A DNA stretch of 64,000 nt from positions 62,001-126,000 of the forward strand of contig CAKNRQ010000002.1 in NCBI GenBank assembly GCA_930990965.1, written 5' to 3'. Made by a program: the position numbers and the translations under genes. Source of the stretch: an uncultured Clostridia bacterium (GTDB lineage Bacteria > Bacillota > Clostridia > Oscillospirales > Oscillospiraceae). Below, in pieces: positions 43,950-53,118 of the stretch. The notes under the pieces were generated by a model. It had not been told where the DNA came from, searched no databases, and was given only the letters and a program-made list of their open reading frames with translations. The stretch's first letter is position 1; each line of letters opens with the position of its first letter.

Positions 43950-44575
43950 CGCGCACACGGTTGGGCAATCCAGCCTCCACCACCCACCCAGCGCACCAGC
44001 GAAGCGCCGTGCGCGGCAAAAGCGACAGCACCCCCGGGCAACGCCGGTCTCACCGGCCGTAACAGTCCACCGCACCCACGTTGGGCAACGTCCCGTGTTA
44101 ACCCGTCAGCGGCCGCGAAGCGAAACTGCGGTCGGCGATGAGGAAACTAAATCAAAGTTTAGGGACGACCACCTTAACGTTACAGCCAACCCGAGTTAAC
44201 ACGCACCCTTACGTACCCAATAGCACCAAAGCGCTTTTCCTTTCGGGGTCTGGGGCGCTTTCTTTTGGCAAGCACAAAAGAAAGCGCCCCAGGATGGCCG
44301 CAACCCCAAAGGGTTGCACCACCTCTCGCCTGGCGGCGAGCCGGGACGTCGAGGACGCCGTCCCCTACGGTTGGGTGGTGTGTAAAGCGCCTCAGGATTG
44401 CGGGCATTACCTAATGCCTCCCTCCCACGTCTGGCGACGTGGCACCCGCGGCGCACCGAGGACGGTGCGCCCTACAAAGCGTAGTGGCGTAGAATCCCCC
44501 GCAAGGGACGTCGGGGATCCCCTCCCCTACAGCGCATCCGGCACCATGCCCCCACCCGCAGCGATGTATAACGCA
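43950..44575. repeat. Intergenic repeat region, GC-rich, non-coding
   Basis: About 620 bases hold no convincing gene. A perfect inverted repeat with 17-base arms (44251-44267 and 44275-44291, TGGGGCGCTTTCTTTTG and its complement) lies around GCAAGCA. Downstream are degenerate units ending in CCCCTAC or GCCCTAC (near 44350-44370, 44455-44475, 44505-44532). GTTGGGCAA occurs at about 43962 and 44080. The units look like the dispersed intergenic repeats of Oscillospiraceae genomes. A long open frame across it has no protein-like composition or ribosome binding site. Confidence 0.65.
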
Positions 44576-44589
44576 AAGGAGCAACTACC

Positions 44590-45906
44590 GTGAATAATCT
44601 TACCACTCCACAGCTTTTCTCCCGCTACGCCCTGCCGCAGATGGTCGGGCTGCTTTTCAACTCAATATATCTCATCGTCGATGGCGTGTTCATCGGCCAC
44701 CGTCTCGGCACCGACTCCATGGCCGCCGCGGCGGTCAGCGTGCCGCTCATGGAGATGCTCATAGCCATGAGTATTGCCATAGCCGCCGGCGCCGGCGTGT
44801 CCATAGCCGGGCAGCTCGGCCGCGGCGAGCGAGAGGGCGCGGTGCGCGTGTTCAATACTGCCTTTGCCTGCGCTCTCACGCTCGGCGCGCTGGTCATCGT
44901 CCTGGGAAATATATTTGTCGACGAGTTGGCCGTGCTGCTTGGCTCCACGCCAGATATCCACGCCGACGCCGTGGCCTATATGCGCTACATAGTCACTTTC
45001 TCCCCCTTCCAGATACTCAGCTTCCTGCTCAGCGGCCTCGCACGCAACGATGAACGGCCAAAGCTCGCCATGTTCGCGCTGGCCTTTGGCTCGTGCAGCA
45101 ACATACTTCTCGACTGGTTCTTCATGTACCCGCTCAATATGGGCATCGCCGGTGCGGCGCTGGCGACTGCGCTCGGCCCCATCTTCAGCGTGCTTATCCT
45201 GCTGCCGCACTTTGTACTGCGGCACGGTTCGCTGTATTTCACATGGGTTCATATAGCGCCCCGCGAGGTCGGCGACATGCTCGCTCTGGGCTTTCCGTCC
45301 TTCATAATGGAGTTCACCATCGGCATTATTACCTTCGTATATAACGCCGCCATTGTGCGCTGGGGCTACGGTGAACTGGGCCTCGCGGCGTATCTTGTGC
45401 TCGGCTACCTGATGCTCATATTCCTAACCCTGTTCCTGGGCATGGCCGAGGGCCTACAGCCTGTATTCAGCCACTTTCGCGGCACCGGCGAGACCGCACG
45501 GGAAAAATCTCTGAGGCGCTTTTCTGCCTGGGTGTTCCTAGCGATTGGCATGGCCGGATACGCGCTCATTTTCTTCTTCGGTGAGTATTTCCTGGCCCTT
45601 TTCAACCCGAACGACGCGGAGCTGCTGGCGTTTATGAATGCGCGTTGCAAGGAGTATTTCTGCCTCTTCCCGCTGGCGGGTTACGCCCTACTCATGATAT
45701 CCTACTGGCAGAGCACGCGCCAGACCGGCAAGGCTCTCATAGTGTCGCTCTCGCGCAGCCTCATCTGGCCGCCGGTTCTCGCCTTAGTGCTGCCCGCCAT
45801 GTTTGGCAGCGAGGCGCTCTGGCTCTGCCACTCCATAAGCGAGGCCATAAGCGCCGCCGCAGCTTTCATCATACTCATCGTGAGCTCACGCCGCGAACAG
45901 AAATAA
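44590..45906 (+). CDS. MATE family multidrug exporter
   Basis: This is a 12-helix sodium- or proton-coupled exporter of 438 residues. It opens with LFSRYALPQMVGLLFNSIYLIVDGVFIGHRLGTDSMAAAAVSVPLMEML, the MATE signature, and repeats the fold in the second half (about 225 onward). The start is GTG 44590 with AAGGAG eight bases upstream. It is alone between the repeat region and a terminator. Substrates cannot be told from sequence. Confidence 0.93.
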   Translation: MNNLTTPQLFSRYALPQMVGLLFNSIYLIVDGVFIGHRLGTDSMAAAAVSVPLMEMLIAMSIAIAAGAGVSIAGQLGRGEREGAVRVFNTAFACALTLGALVIVLGNIFVDELAVLLGSTPDIHADAVAYMRYIVTFSPFQILSFLLSGLARNDERPKLAMFALAFGSCSNILLDWFFMYPLNMGIAGAALATALGPIFSVLILLPHFVLRHGSLYFTWVHIAPREVGDMLALGFPSFIMEFTIGIITFVYNAAIVRWGYGELGLAAYLVLGYLMLIFLTLFLGMAEGLQPVFSHFRGTGETAREKSLRRFSAWVFLAIGMAGYALIFFFGEYFLALFNPNDAELLAFMNARCKEYFCLFPLAGYALLMISYWQSTRQTGKALIVSLSRSLIWPPVLALVLPAMFGSEALWLCHSISEAISAAAAFIILIVSSRREQK

Positions 45907-45912
45907 AAAAAT

Positions 45913-45942
45913 AAGCGGCACCGGGATATACCGGCGCCGCTT
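45913..45942. terminator. Bidirectional terminator
   Basis: AAGCGGC and GCCGCTT, plus an inner CCGG/CCGG pair, form a hairpin flanked by an A-run on the left; it separates the convergent MATE and acyltransferase genes. Confidence 0.8.
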
Positions 45943-45947
45943 GTTGC

Positions 45948-46889
45948 TTACAGGTCAAGATATTCAGGGTTGTTCTTTCTCCAGGCGTCAAGCACAGCGC
46001 AGAAGACCAGCGAGAGGTAGGTCTCCTCCTCGTCCGCGCTCCGGCTGGTGAGCGCTATGGGCACACGCGCGCCAACCACCGCGCCGCAGGTCACGGCGTG
46101 CGCGTGGATGAGCCAGCTCTTCACGAGCACGTTGGCAGTGGAGAGGTCCTGCGCCACTATGCCGTCAAAGCCACCGCCAGACCACGGGCAGTCATAGTTT
46201 TTGAGCCTTGCCGCCTCTTTGCTGAGGATGAGGTCGTAGCTTATCGGGCCCCACAGGTCGCAGTCCGCAAAGGGCTTTTGCTTCTGCTCGTTAACCAGGC
46301 GCTGCGCCTCCACAGTGTCCTGCATGTGGAAGGTGACACGCTCCACGAGCGAGAGCAGCGCGAGCTTGGGCCGCTCATAGCCAAACGCCTTAAGTGCGTC
46401 GGCCATGTTGCGAATGATCTCCCTCTTCTGCGACATGTTCGGGTGTATGATTATGGTCATGTCGCTCAGCGCCAGGAGCTTCGGATACTCCGGCAGAGAG
46501 GCCAGTGAAACATGGCTCATCAGCCTGTCTGTACGCAGGTTGTTGCTCTTCTCAAGTACAGGCATAAGGAAGTCCCGTGTGGGTATGTTTCCGCGCATAA
46601 GCACGTCGCCGTCGCCGGAATTTATGATGTCTATGGCCGTCTGTGTTATGTTGTGTCCTGGCGGGACATCAACCATCGTGTAGGGCTCTCTCTCAAGCCC
46701 GAACCGCTCGAGTACGGTAATGGTCCTTGCCCGGTCTCCAACCAGCACCGGCTGGACCAAGCCCTTTTCTTGGGCGGCGAACAGGCCCCGGAGCATGTTC
46801 TCGCCGTCGGAGCCGGCCAATATCACACGCAGCGGCCGAGCCATCTTAGGTACACGTTCGAGTATGCCTTCAAAGTTTTCAAGCTCCAT
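45948..46889 (-). CDS. ptb: Phosphate butyryltransferase/acetyltransferase family protein
   Basis: This enzyme exchanges the CoA of butyryl-CoA, or a related acyl-CoA, for phosphate. The 313 residues follow the PTA_PTB pattern, with GDVLMRGNIPTRDFLMPVLEKSNNLRT, the family's KG-type position replaced by RG, and GFDGIVAQDLSTANVLVKSWLI near 228-250. The usual partner, butyrate kinase (buk), is not adjacent. GGAGGT lies ten bases before ATG. Substrate could be another short acyl chain. Confidence 0.82.
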   Translation of the reverse strand: MELENFEGILERVPKMARPLRVILAGSDGENMLRGLFAAQEKGLVQPVLVGDRARTITVLERFGLEREPYTMVDVPPGHNITQTAIDIINSGDGDVLMRGNIPTRDFLMPVLEKSNNLRTDRLMSHVSLASLPEYPKLLALSDMTIIIHPNMSQKREIIRNMADALKAFGYERPKLALLSLVERVTFHMQDTVEAQRLVNEQKQKPFADCDLWGPISYDLILSKEAARLKNYDCPWSGGGFDGIVAQDLSTANVLVKSWLIHAHAVTCGAVVGARVPIALTSRSADEEETYLSLVFCAVLDAWRKNNPEYLDL

Positions 46890-47147
46890 ACTTACAGCTA
46901 CCTCCCATAATAAACGCCATAGGCGCCGATTGTACTGCCATTATAACCTATTGCGCGTGCATATACAAGGGGTGATTTTGTGTAATGAGCACATTTCCCG
47001 CGCCAGCAGGTGGATAAGAAGCACCTGTGAAGCAAAAAAATTCCACAGAATGGGTTTAGATTTCCAGGCCTCACGGACAGAGACGGTCTTCTGCACTCTC
47101 GCCGTCACTTGTCCTGACGGAAAGTTGCCATAGCAAACCTCCAACAC

Positions 47148-47172
47148 TTGTGATATAATTTTATTATCACGT
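47148..47172 (+). promoter_or_regulatory. -10 element and dyad before the LysR gene
   Basis: TATAAT at 47154-47159 lies inside the dyad GTGATA (47150-47155) / TATCAC (47165-47170), about 25 bases before the LysR start. No good -35 is present. The dyad may be a site for autoregulation. The rest of the 305-base gap between the divergent genes shows nothing else. Confidence 0.5.
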
Positions 47173-47194
47173 TGCAAAGAAGAGAGCTTTATAA

Positions 47195-48121
47195 ATGACA
47201 CCTACACAGCTAAAATTGCAATGGCTTTGGTACTTTATAGACGTTGCACAGACAAGGAATTTTACCCGGACGGCTGAACGGAATTTCACTTCGCAATCCA
47301 ATATCAGCTACGCCATAAAGTCGCTGGAGAAGGCAGTCGGCGCGCCCCTGTTTGTCAGGCGTGAAAATGACATCAGCCTCTCTGTATACGGAGAGCAGTT
47401 TCTCCCTTATGTGCAGGCCGCCTTTGACTCGCTTGAAAAGGGCTGCGAGTGCCTGGATGAACTCCTCAGTCCTATTTCTGGAGAAGTGAAGATAGGTTTT
47501 TCCTTCACTTTTTCCCTCAGCGACATGCCTAAGCTCTACAAATGGCTCTATGCAGATTTCAGGAAGAACGGTATAAATGTCTCTCTGCGCTCGGCAATGG
47601 CTCATGTCAACGAAGATCTTCGTTGTGTTGAGGACCTGGTCCTAGACGGCACCTGCGACCTCGGCATAACCTGCGTGCGCGCACGTGAGGGATGCAGTTT
47701 TACAAAGATAACGCAGCAGGAGCTGGTCATACTGGCACCCAAAGACCATCCCATCGCCTGCCGCAGCCAGGTTACTCTTCCCGAACTCCAGGATGAGCAC
47801 TTTATTCTTCTGCGCGGTGACAGCGATTTGCAGGGCTACTATTTAAGAATGTTCCACAGCTGCGGTATTGAGCCGCAGCTCCTCAACCCCGGGCTCGACT
47901 GGCTGTCTATTTTCCTTCAGGTCTCTGCCGGGCACTGCCTAACCATAGCGCCGAGGGCCAGCTACGACGATTACAACGTGGCCATGATAGGCATTGACCA
48001 CCCAATGAAAATGCGAGACGTATACATTGCAACGCCGGCCAACCGCAAATTGAACGCAACCACAACATACACTAAGAAGAAGATTATAGAATACTTCACC
48101 GAGCAGCAGAAGCGCCTGTAA
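47195..48121 (+). CDS. LysR-family transcriptional regulator
   Basis: An N-terminal winged helix-turn-helix (about 8-66, WLWYFIDVAQTRNFTRTAERNFTSQSNISYAIKSLEKAVGAPLFVR) is followed by a periplasmic-binding-protein-like effector domain (about 95-300). The 308 residues are normal. It is divergent from the phosphate butyryltransferase gene and convergent with the EamA exporter, so those are candidate targets. The ribosome binding site is weak (GAGAG). Confidence 0.93.
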   Translation: MTPTQLKLQWLWYFIDVAQTRNFTRTAERNFTSQSNISYAIKSLEKAVGAPLFVRRENDISLSVYGEQFLPYVQAAFDSLEKGCECLDELLSPISGEVKIGFSFTFSLSDMPKLYKWLYADFRKNGINVSLRSAMAHVNEDLRCVEDLVLDGTCDLGITCVRAREGCSFTKITQQELVILAPKDHPIACRSQVTLPELQDEHFILLRGDSDLQGYYLRMFHSCGIEPQLLNPGLDWLSIFLQVSAGHCLTIAPRASYDDYNVAMIGIDHPMKMRDVYIATPANRKLNATTTYTKKKIIEYFTEQQKRL

Positions 48122-48150
48122 CACGTTCCATCTTCAGCAATTGCATATAT

Positions 48151-48186
48151 AAAGGCAGACGTCCAGTTCGGACGTCTGCCTTTTTT
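48151..48186. terminator. Terminator after LysR gene
   Basis: AAAGGCAGACGTCC and GGACGTCTGCCTTT pair around AGTTC, with TTTTTT to the right; the A-run on the left lets it also serve the leftward exporter gene. Confidence 0.95.
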
Positions 48187-48197
48187 ATTGCGTCATT

Positions 48198-49154
48198 TCA
48201 ATCTGCCCGCCGCGCCTTGTCCTTTTTATGTGTCTGTACCAGCTCCGGCAGTACAAATAGCGCCAGGCAGGCGAGCATTATAACGATGCCTGCAAATACA
48301 TTCTCCTCTATCCTCTCTCCCAGCAGGAAGAAGGCATAAACCGGAGCCATTACCGGCTTGAGGAAAAAGGCCAGCGAGGCATGCAGAGCCGTGCTCTTTT
48401 CCATCGCGGAAAAATAGCAGCAGAAACCTATGCCTGTCGCGCCGACAGCTATGTACAAAAAATACGGCAGCGCTTCCAACGTATACCCCGACAGGAACGG
48501 GATGGATGCGAAAATGTCAAGCCCGGCAGAGCGGAGGAGCGAATCTGCCGCGGGGATATGGGACATGGCCGCAAATGCCATGAGCTCTAACGCTCCGAAA
48601 ACAAAGCAAAAACTTGTAACCGTTGCGCCGCCATAGCGCTCGCAGTCACGGCGGCTCAATACGCCATACAGTGAAAAAGTCAGGGGCGCCAGCAGCGAGT
48701 ATAAAACGCCCGGCAGGCTTAGCTCGAGATTCCAGGGCGCAATTATTACAACTATCCCAGCTATGGCCAGCAGCAGGCTCATTAATTTCCACTTTGACAC
48801 CGGCTCACGGAGGATAAGCGCGGCAAAGGCCGCTGTAAAGATTGGATTGCTGACGGCGATCGAACTCACGACTGTGGCCGGAGCATACATGACAGCCAGC
48901 TGGTTAATGCTCATGCTGACTGCAATCCCGAGGAAACCCAGCGCGGCGAAACGGCATAGTGCCGCGCCGTCCAGTTTCCTGCCTCGCTTCTTTAGAGACC
49001 GGCGAGCCAGCGGAAAGAGGATGGCCCCTCCTATGAGCACACGCGTAAAGGTAAGTTGTATGGGGTTGAAATCTCCGGCCACAAATTTCAGGGCCACTTC
49101 CATCCCAGACCACAAAACCGCCGTCGCAACGATGAGTAAATACGCGGTTTTCAT
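48198..49154 (-). CDS. EamA/DMT family transporter
   Basis: This is a ten-helix drug/metabolite exporter of 318 residues made of two EamA repeats (about 5-140 and 150-290). The segments TRVLIGGAILFPLARR and VSNPIFTAAFAALILREPVSKWKLMSLLLAIAGIVVII are typical. A basic C-terminal tail (THKKDKARRAD) lies in the cytoplasm. AGGAG precedes ATG by ten bases. Substrate unknown. Confidence 0.9.
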   Translation of the reverse strand: MKTAYLLIVATAVLWSGMEVALKFVAGDFNPIQLTFTRVLIGGAILFPLARRSLKKRGRKLDGAALCRFAALGFLGIAVSMSINQLAVMYAPATVVSSIAVSNPIFTAAFAALILREPVSKWKLMSLLLAIAGIVVIIAPWNLELSLPGVLYSLLAPLTFSLYGVLSRRDCERYGGATVTSFCFVFGALELMAFAAMSHIPAADSLLRSAGLDIFASIPFLSGYTLEALPYFLYIAVGATGIGFCCYFSAMEKSTALHASLAFFLKPVMAPVYAFFLLGERIEENVFAGIVIMLACLALFVLPELVQTHKKDKARRAD

Positions 49155-49231
49155 ACTGCTGCATCTCCTGACTTTGCACCGCTGTGTGAATTCCTAGCAC
49201 GTATACATCTGTACTCCATGCGCCTGAACGT

Positions 49232-49501
49232 TTATTTTTTCTTGCTCGGCGTATTCATGACAAAGTCCTTTTCACCATTGGCATACATCGAGATTATGCC
49301 GATAAAAGCTGCTATTGTGCCAGTGACATATATGGCAGGCAGCAGCGTATCTCCTATAAAGGCGCATACACTGGCCGCCCAACTGCCACCCATAATCATT
49401 GCAGTTATAAACAGCACTGCGGCCACGAACGCTGCCACCATACACAGAGTTATCAGAACGGAGAAAAACGACCTCAATACATCTACAATTTTATCTCTCA
49501 T
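49232..49501 (-). CDS. Small membrane protein paired with TRAP-type permease
   Basis: This 89-residue protein has two or three hydrophobic helices (about 8-33, 38-70) and a charged C-terminal tail ending in SKKK. ATG 49501 has AGGAGG six bases upstream and lies ten bases after the large permease's stop, so it is co-translated. Its place is that of the TRAP small subunit DctQ, which however is about 160 residues with four helices. It may be a shortened DctQ-like partner or an unrelated accessory protein. Confidence 0.7.
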   Translation of the reverse strand: MRDKIVDVLRSFFSVLITLCMVAAFVAAVLFITAMIMGGSWAASVCAFIGDTLLPAIYVTGTIAAFIGIISMYANGEKDFVMNTPSKKK

Positions 49502-49511
49502 ATCTGTCCTC

Positions 49512-50873
49512 CTATCCGGCAAATGGCATGAGCCCAAGTATAGGCAAAACTCCACCTAGCATCAGCACAATAATCAGATACTGCACGACACACCAAACAA
49601 CCATGAGTTTCGTTGTTTTCACGAAGTCAGCATGAGCAATGCCGAGCGAAACGAAAAATGTCGTAGCAAAAGGCGGCGTCATATTGGCCATAGTGTGTCC
49701 CATAGCTATTGCAACTGCGGCAAACATAATGGGATTGATACCCACAGTGGCAGCAAGCGCTATCATGCTTTCGCCAATCATTATCAATATAGACAACGGC
49801 TCCAGGAACATACCCAGTACCGCCCAAATCAAAGGTATGATGATAACGGCAAACCATTTAGGAATACCCGCCTGCGAGGTTAAAACCTGGAACGCATCGC
49901 CGACACCAATGTCTGAAAAGAGTTCACCCAGCGCGAAACCTGCAAAAACCATAACTGCAACCGGCGCCGTCTGCTTCACTGCACCGCTGAACATTGCAAA
50001 AGGCCTCTTGGCCAGCTCACGCTTTTCACGGCTGATAAGCAGCGTATAGGCTGCGGCCACGCTTGGCACAACAACCAGAAGGCTGCCGGACAGCACGCTT
50101 GCGCCTTCTTCGCCTAAGCGAGAGACATAGAAATCTGACAGGGCAGAGTCGAGAACAAACGGAATGAGTATTATGATTGGTAGGAATATAGTTTTCCAGC
50201 CTTTTTTCAAAGCGTCGCGCACTCTTGGCCTCTGGTCCTCAGGGATAGGGCCAATTTTGTATTTTCGGACATATATAAAGGTCATGACCACGCGCTGCAA
50301 TATCAGCCACAGTGAAACGCCCCAGGCGACTATCCAGAACTGCGACAAAGTGCAGCAGCCCGGAAACAGCGCTATAAGCATTCCAAACACCGTGATAATA
50401 GCGCCCGATGGTGGAATCATTGGGCCAAGTGAGCTCGATGACGCGCTTACAACCGCTGCAAGTTCCGGCGGGTAGCCCGTCTTCACCATGGACGGTATCA
50501 TGATACTTCCAATGGACGCAGCGTTGCCAGGCGCTGAGCCTGAGAGTGCGCCCATAATCGAGCTGGCAACTACAGTGACATATCCGGATCCACCCGAAAA
50601 ACGGCCTACAACCGAAATGATAATGTCAAGAAAGTCGTTAATTACGCCCGTTTTGTCCATAACCGCTGAGAATGCCACGAAAGCTATGATGGCATACAAA
50701 AGGTAGTTTTGCGAAACTGTGACAAAGTATTTAGGCAAATCCGTTATATGCCCTGATATGAGTGCCACAAGTATAAAGGTTACAAATATAACCTCGTACA
50801 TCGGCCGCTTAAATACAGCGAAGCAAATCAGTATAAATACAATTGATAAGACTAAATATAACAATTCAGTCAT
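49512..50873 (-). CDS. TRAP-type large permease (DctM-like)
   Basis: This is a 453-residue membrane protein with about 12 helices. The family pattern GALSGSAPGNAASIGSIMIPSMVKTGYPPELAAVVSASSSSLGPMIPPSGAIITVFG and the second-half MLEPLSILIMIGESM-like and NMTPPFATTFFVSLGIAH segments are those of TRAP/DctM and related transporters, which move organic acids using an ion gradient. GAGGAG precedes ATG. No DctP binding protein is found nearby. It lies downstream of the flavin oxidoreductase on the same strand, suggesting that it takes up or exports the same compound. Confidence 0.85.
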   Translation of the reverse strand: MTELLYLVLSIVFILICFAVFKRPMYEVIFVTFILVALISGHITDLPKYFVTVSQNYLLYAIIAFVAFSAVMDKTGVINDFLDIIISVVGRFSGGSGYVTVVASSIMGALSGSAPGNAASIGSIMIPSMVKTGYPPELAAVVSASSSSLGPMIPPSGAIITVFGMLIALFPGCCTLSQFWIVAWGVSLWLILQRVVMTFIYVRKYKIGPIPEDQRPRVRDALKKGWKTIFLPIIILIPFVLDSALSDFYVSRLGEEGASVLSGSLLVVVPSVAAAYTLLISREKRELAKRPFAMFSGAVKQTAPVAVMVFAGFALGELFSDIGVGDAFQVLTSQAGIPKWFAVIIIPLIWAVLGMFLEPLSILIMIGESMIALAATVGINPIMFAAVAIAMGHTMANMTPPFATTFFVSLGIAHADFVKTTKLMVVWCVVQYLIIVLMLGGVLPILGLMPFAG

Positions 50874-51073
50874 TTAACGAACTCCTCTCTTTGGTATTTA
50901 GTATATTAATTCTTTCGCTATAACTCAGATCAGAGCTGAAAAGGAGTGCAACTAAGCATACTGTCTGTCAATGTTGGTAATAGCACACCCCCGCAAATAA
51001 CAATACCCCCTATCTTGCTGTCTCCATACCGGCCGGGTCATATTCATGGCCCGACCTTACACTATTTTAAATA

Positions 51074-53062
51074 TTAAATGCTGCGGCCTACCTCATATCC
51101 GTTAGAGGTGGCGTTATATATATTGGCCACGGCGCGCTCATCACCTATGGAGTAGGCCTCGATGCTGTACTTCTCGAGCTCCGGAGCAAAGCTGGGTCTG
51201 GACCTGAGTCCGACAGCCAGGATTACCGTGTCTGCCTTGACCTCAACTTCTTCCCCGTTGTGTCTGATAACAGCGCCGTTGTCGTTCACTCCCGTGAGGG
51301 CGCTGGAAGTGAGGACTTCCACGTCCAGCTCCTCGAACATGTCCTCAAGGCACAGCCGGTTCATAATGGGCGTGGGCGCGCCTGACTTGAGTATACCGTC
51401 GAGGAATTCGACGATTTTAACCTCATGCCCTTTGCGTGCAAAGTTCAGTGCGACTTCGCAGCCGACAAGGCCGCCGCCTACTACGACGACTTTGCGCCCC
51501 ACTTCCTTACGTCCTTCCATCGCATCCACAAAGCCGACGCATTTGGGGTTGTCCAGGCCGCTTATCATGGGCACGATAGGTTCCGAACCCGTAGCAGATA
51601 TGACCACATCCGGATTGACGGAGAGTATGAAGTCGAGGTCAACAGGCTTATTCAGAACTATTTCAACGCCCTGCTCACGCAGCCTGGCCTCATACCACCG
51701 GACAAGCTTGCGGTCCTCCTCCTTGAAATCAGGGATACCGGCGACATTGAAAATGCCGCCCAGTCTACCGCTCTGCTCATAAACTGTGACCTTGTGCCCG
51801 CGCAGGCTGGCGGCGCGCGCCGCCTCCATACCTGCCACGCCGCCGCCGATTACCATGACGTTCTTTTTGACAGCGGCGGGAGTAAGCGCGTAGCTGCTCT
51901 CATGCATGAGCGTGGGATTGACGGCGCAGCTCAGGCCCAGTCCTCCCTGCATGCGTCCACGGCAGCCGAAGTTGCAGCTCAGGCAGGGGCGTATTTCATC
52001 GGCACGGTTGAGCTTGGCCTTGACCGCGAAATCCGGGTCAGCCAGCATGGCGCGGCCTATCACGACGCCGTCAGCCTTACCTGACGCTACAGTCTCCTCG
52101 CACAGCTCGGGGCTGTGCATTCTGCCGCACACAATTACGGGGATATTCACCGCCGCCTTTACCTGCGCGGCCAGGTCTACATTTACGCCCATCTTTATGT
52201 ACATGGGCGGGTAGCAGTAATAATAGGAGTCGTAGGTGCCGGTGTCAACGCTCAAAAGATCATACCCCACGCTCTCGAGATACTTGGCTACGCGAACCGC
52301 GTCTTCAATAGTGCGCCCAACCTCCGGCTCTCCGGTGATGCTGGCCCTGTTGAATCCCTTCATGTAACTCTTCATGCCCAGCCGCATGGAAACGGGGAAG
52401 TCCTTACCGCAGGCGGCTTTTACGCCTTCAACTATCTCCTTCGCGGCACGCATGCGGTTTTCAAAGCTGCCGCCGTACTCATCAGTGCGCTGGTTTGAAA
52501 TGAGCATCTCCAGCTCGTCCAGCAGATACCCGAAGTGCATGGCGTGCACTTCAATACCGTCATATCCGCAGTCCTTGGCAATCACGGCGCCGCGTATGAA
52601 ATACTCAATTTTCTTTTTCAGCTCATCCGTCGTCAGCACCGGACTCATCACGCTGGGATCCGCATAAGTCGGGATGGGCGATGGGGATTTCATACCGCTG
52701 TTGCGTCCCACGCCCAGGGTAAGCTGGGCAAACATCCTGGCGCCATAGCTGTGGACACGGTCCAGTACCCGTGTAGCTGTGAGCTTGTACAGCGCGGGGT
52801 TATAGTTTATGTTCCAAGTGCCCAGTGCTCCGGGCGTATACTTGTCAATTTCAAGGTCAGTCTGCGTAGATCCGGTGAAGATAAGGCCGGCTCCACCTTT
52901 GGCTCTGGCGGCGTAGTAGTCCTCCTCGGCCACGCTGAATGCACTGGTTCCGTTCGTGCTGGTGCCGGTACCAACTGGCGCATATGCTATGCGGTTTTTA
53001 ACGGTGAGTTTGCCTATTTTGAATGGTGTAAAAAGATGAACGTATTTTGTCTCTTGAGCCAT
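51074..53062 (-). CDS. NADH:flavin oxidoreductase, dienoyl-CoA/enoate reductase type
   Basis: This multi-domain enzyme has an Old Yellow Enzyme-type FMN barrel (about 1-350, with HAMHFGYLLDELEML near 173-187 and RTDEYGGSFENR). A 4Fe-4S cluster motif follows with cysteines at about 360, 363, 367 and 379 (PCLSCNFGCRGRM...SC). An FAD/NAD(P) domain begins VMVIGGGVAGMEAARAA (about 402). The 662 residues match 2,4-dienoyl-CoA reductase, enoate reductase and bile-acid BaiCD/BaiH relatives. ATG 53062 has GGAGGAG upstream. It likely reduces an unsaturated acid or ketone; the flanking transporters and alcohol dehydrogenases suggest a catabolic or respiratory-like pathway. Confidence 0.92.
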   Translation of the reverse strand: MAQETKYVHLFTPFKIGKLTVKNRIAYAPVGTGTSTNGTSAFSVAEEDYYAARAKGGAGLIFTGSTQTDLEIDKYTPGALGTWNINYNPALYKLTATRVLDRVHSYGARMFAQLTLGVGRNSGMKSPSPIPTYADPSVMSPVLTTDELKKKIEYFIRGAVIAKDCGYDGIEVHAMHFGYLLDELEMLISNQRTDEYGGSFENRMRAAKEIVEGVKAACGKDFPVSMRLGMKSYMKGFNRASITGEPEVGRTIEDAVRVAKYLESVGYDLLSVDTGTYDSYYYCYPPMYIKMGVNVDLAAQVKAAVNIPVIVCGRMHSPELCEETVASGKADGVVIGRAMLADPDFAVKAKLNRADEIRPCLSCNFGCRGRMQGGLGLSCAVNPTLMHESSYALTPAAVKKNVMVIGGGVAGMEAARAASLRGHKVTVYEQSGRLGGIFNVAGIPDFKEEDRKLVRWYEARLREQGVEIVLNKPVDLDFILSVNPDVVISATGSEPIVPMISGLDNPKCVGFVDAMEGRKEVGRKVVVVGGGLVGCEVALNFARKGHEVKIVEFLDGILKSGAPTPIMNRLCLEDMFEELDVEVLTSSALTGVNDNGAVIRHNGEEVEVKADTVILAVGLRSRPSFAPELEKYSIEAYSIGDERAVANIYNATSNGYEVGRSI

Positions 53063-53118
53063 TGTTCTCTCCTCCAAGAATGCCGGGGTGCGAAATGTGC
53101 ACCCCGGTATTAATTATA

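Noticed and set aside
44138..44593. 151-codon frame before the MATE gene
   Set aside because: It crosses the inverted repeat and the degenerate intergenic repeats and overlaps the MATE start; composition is not protein-like.
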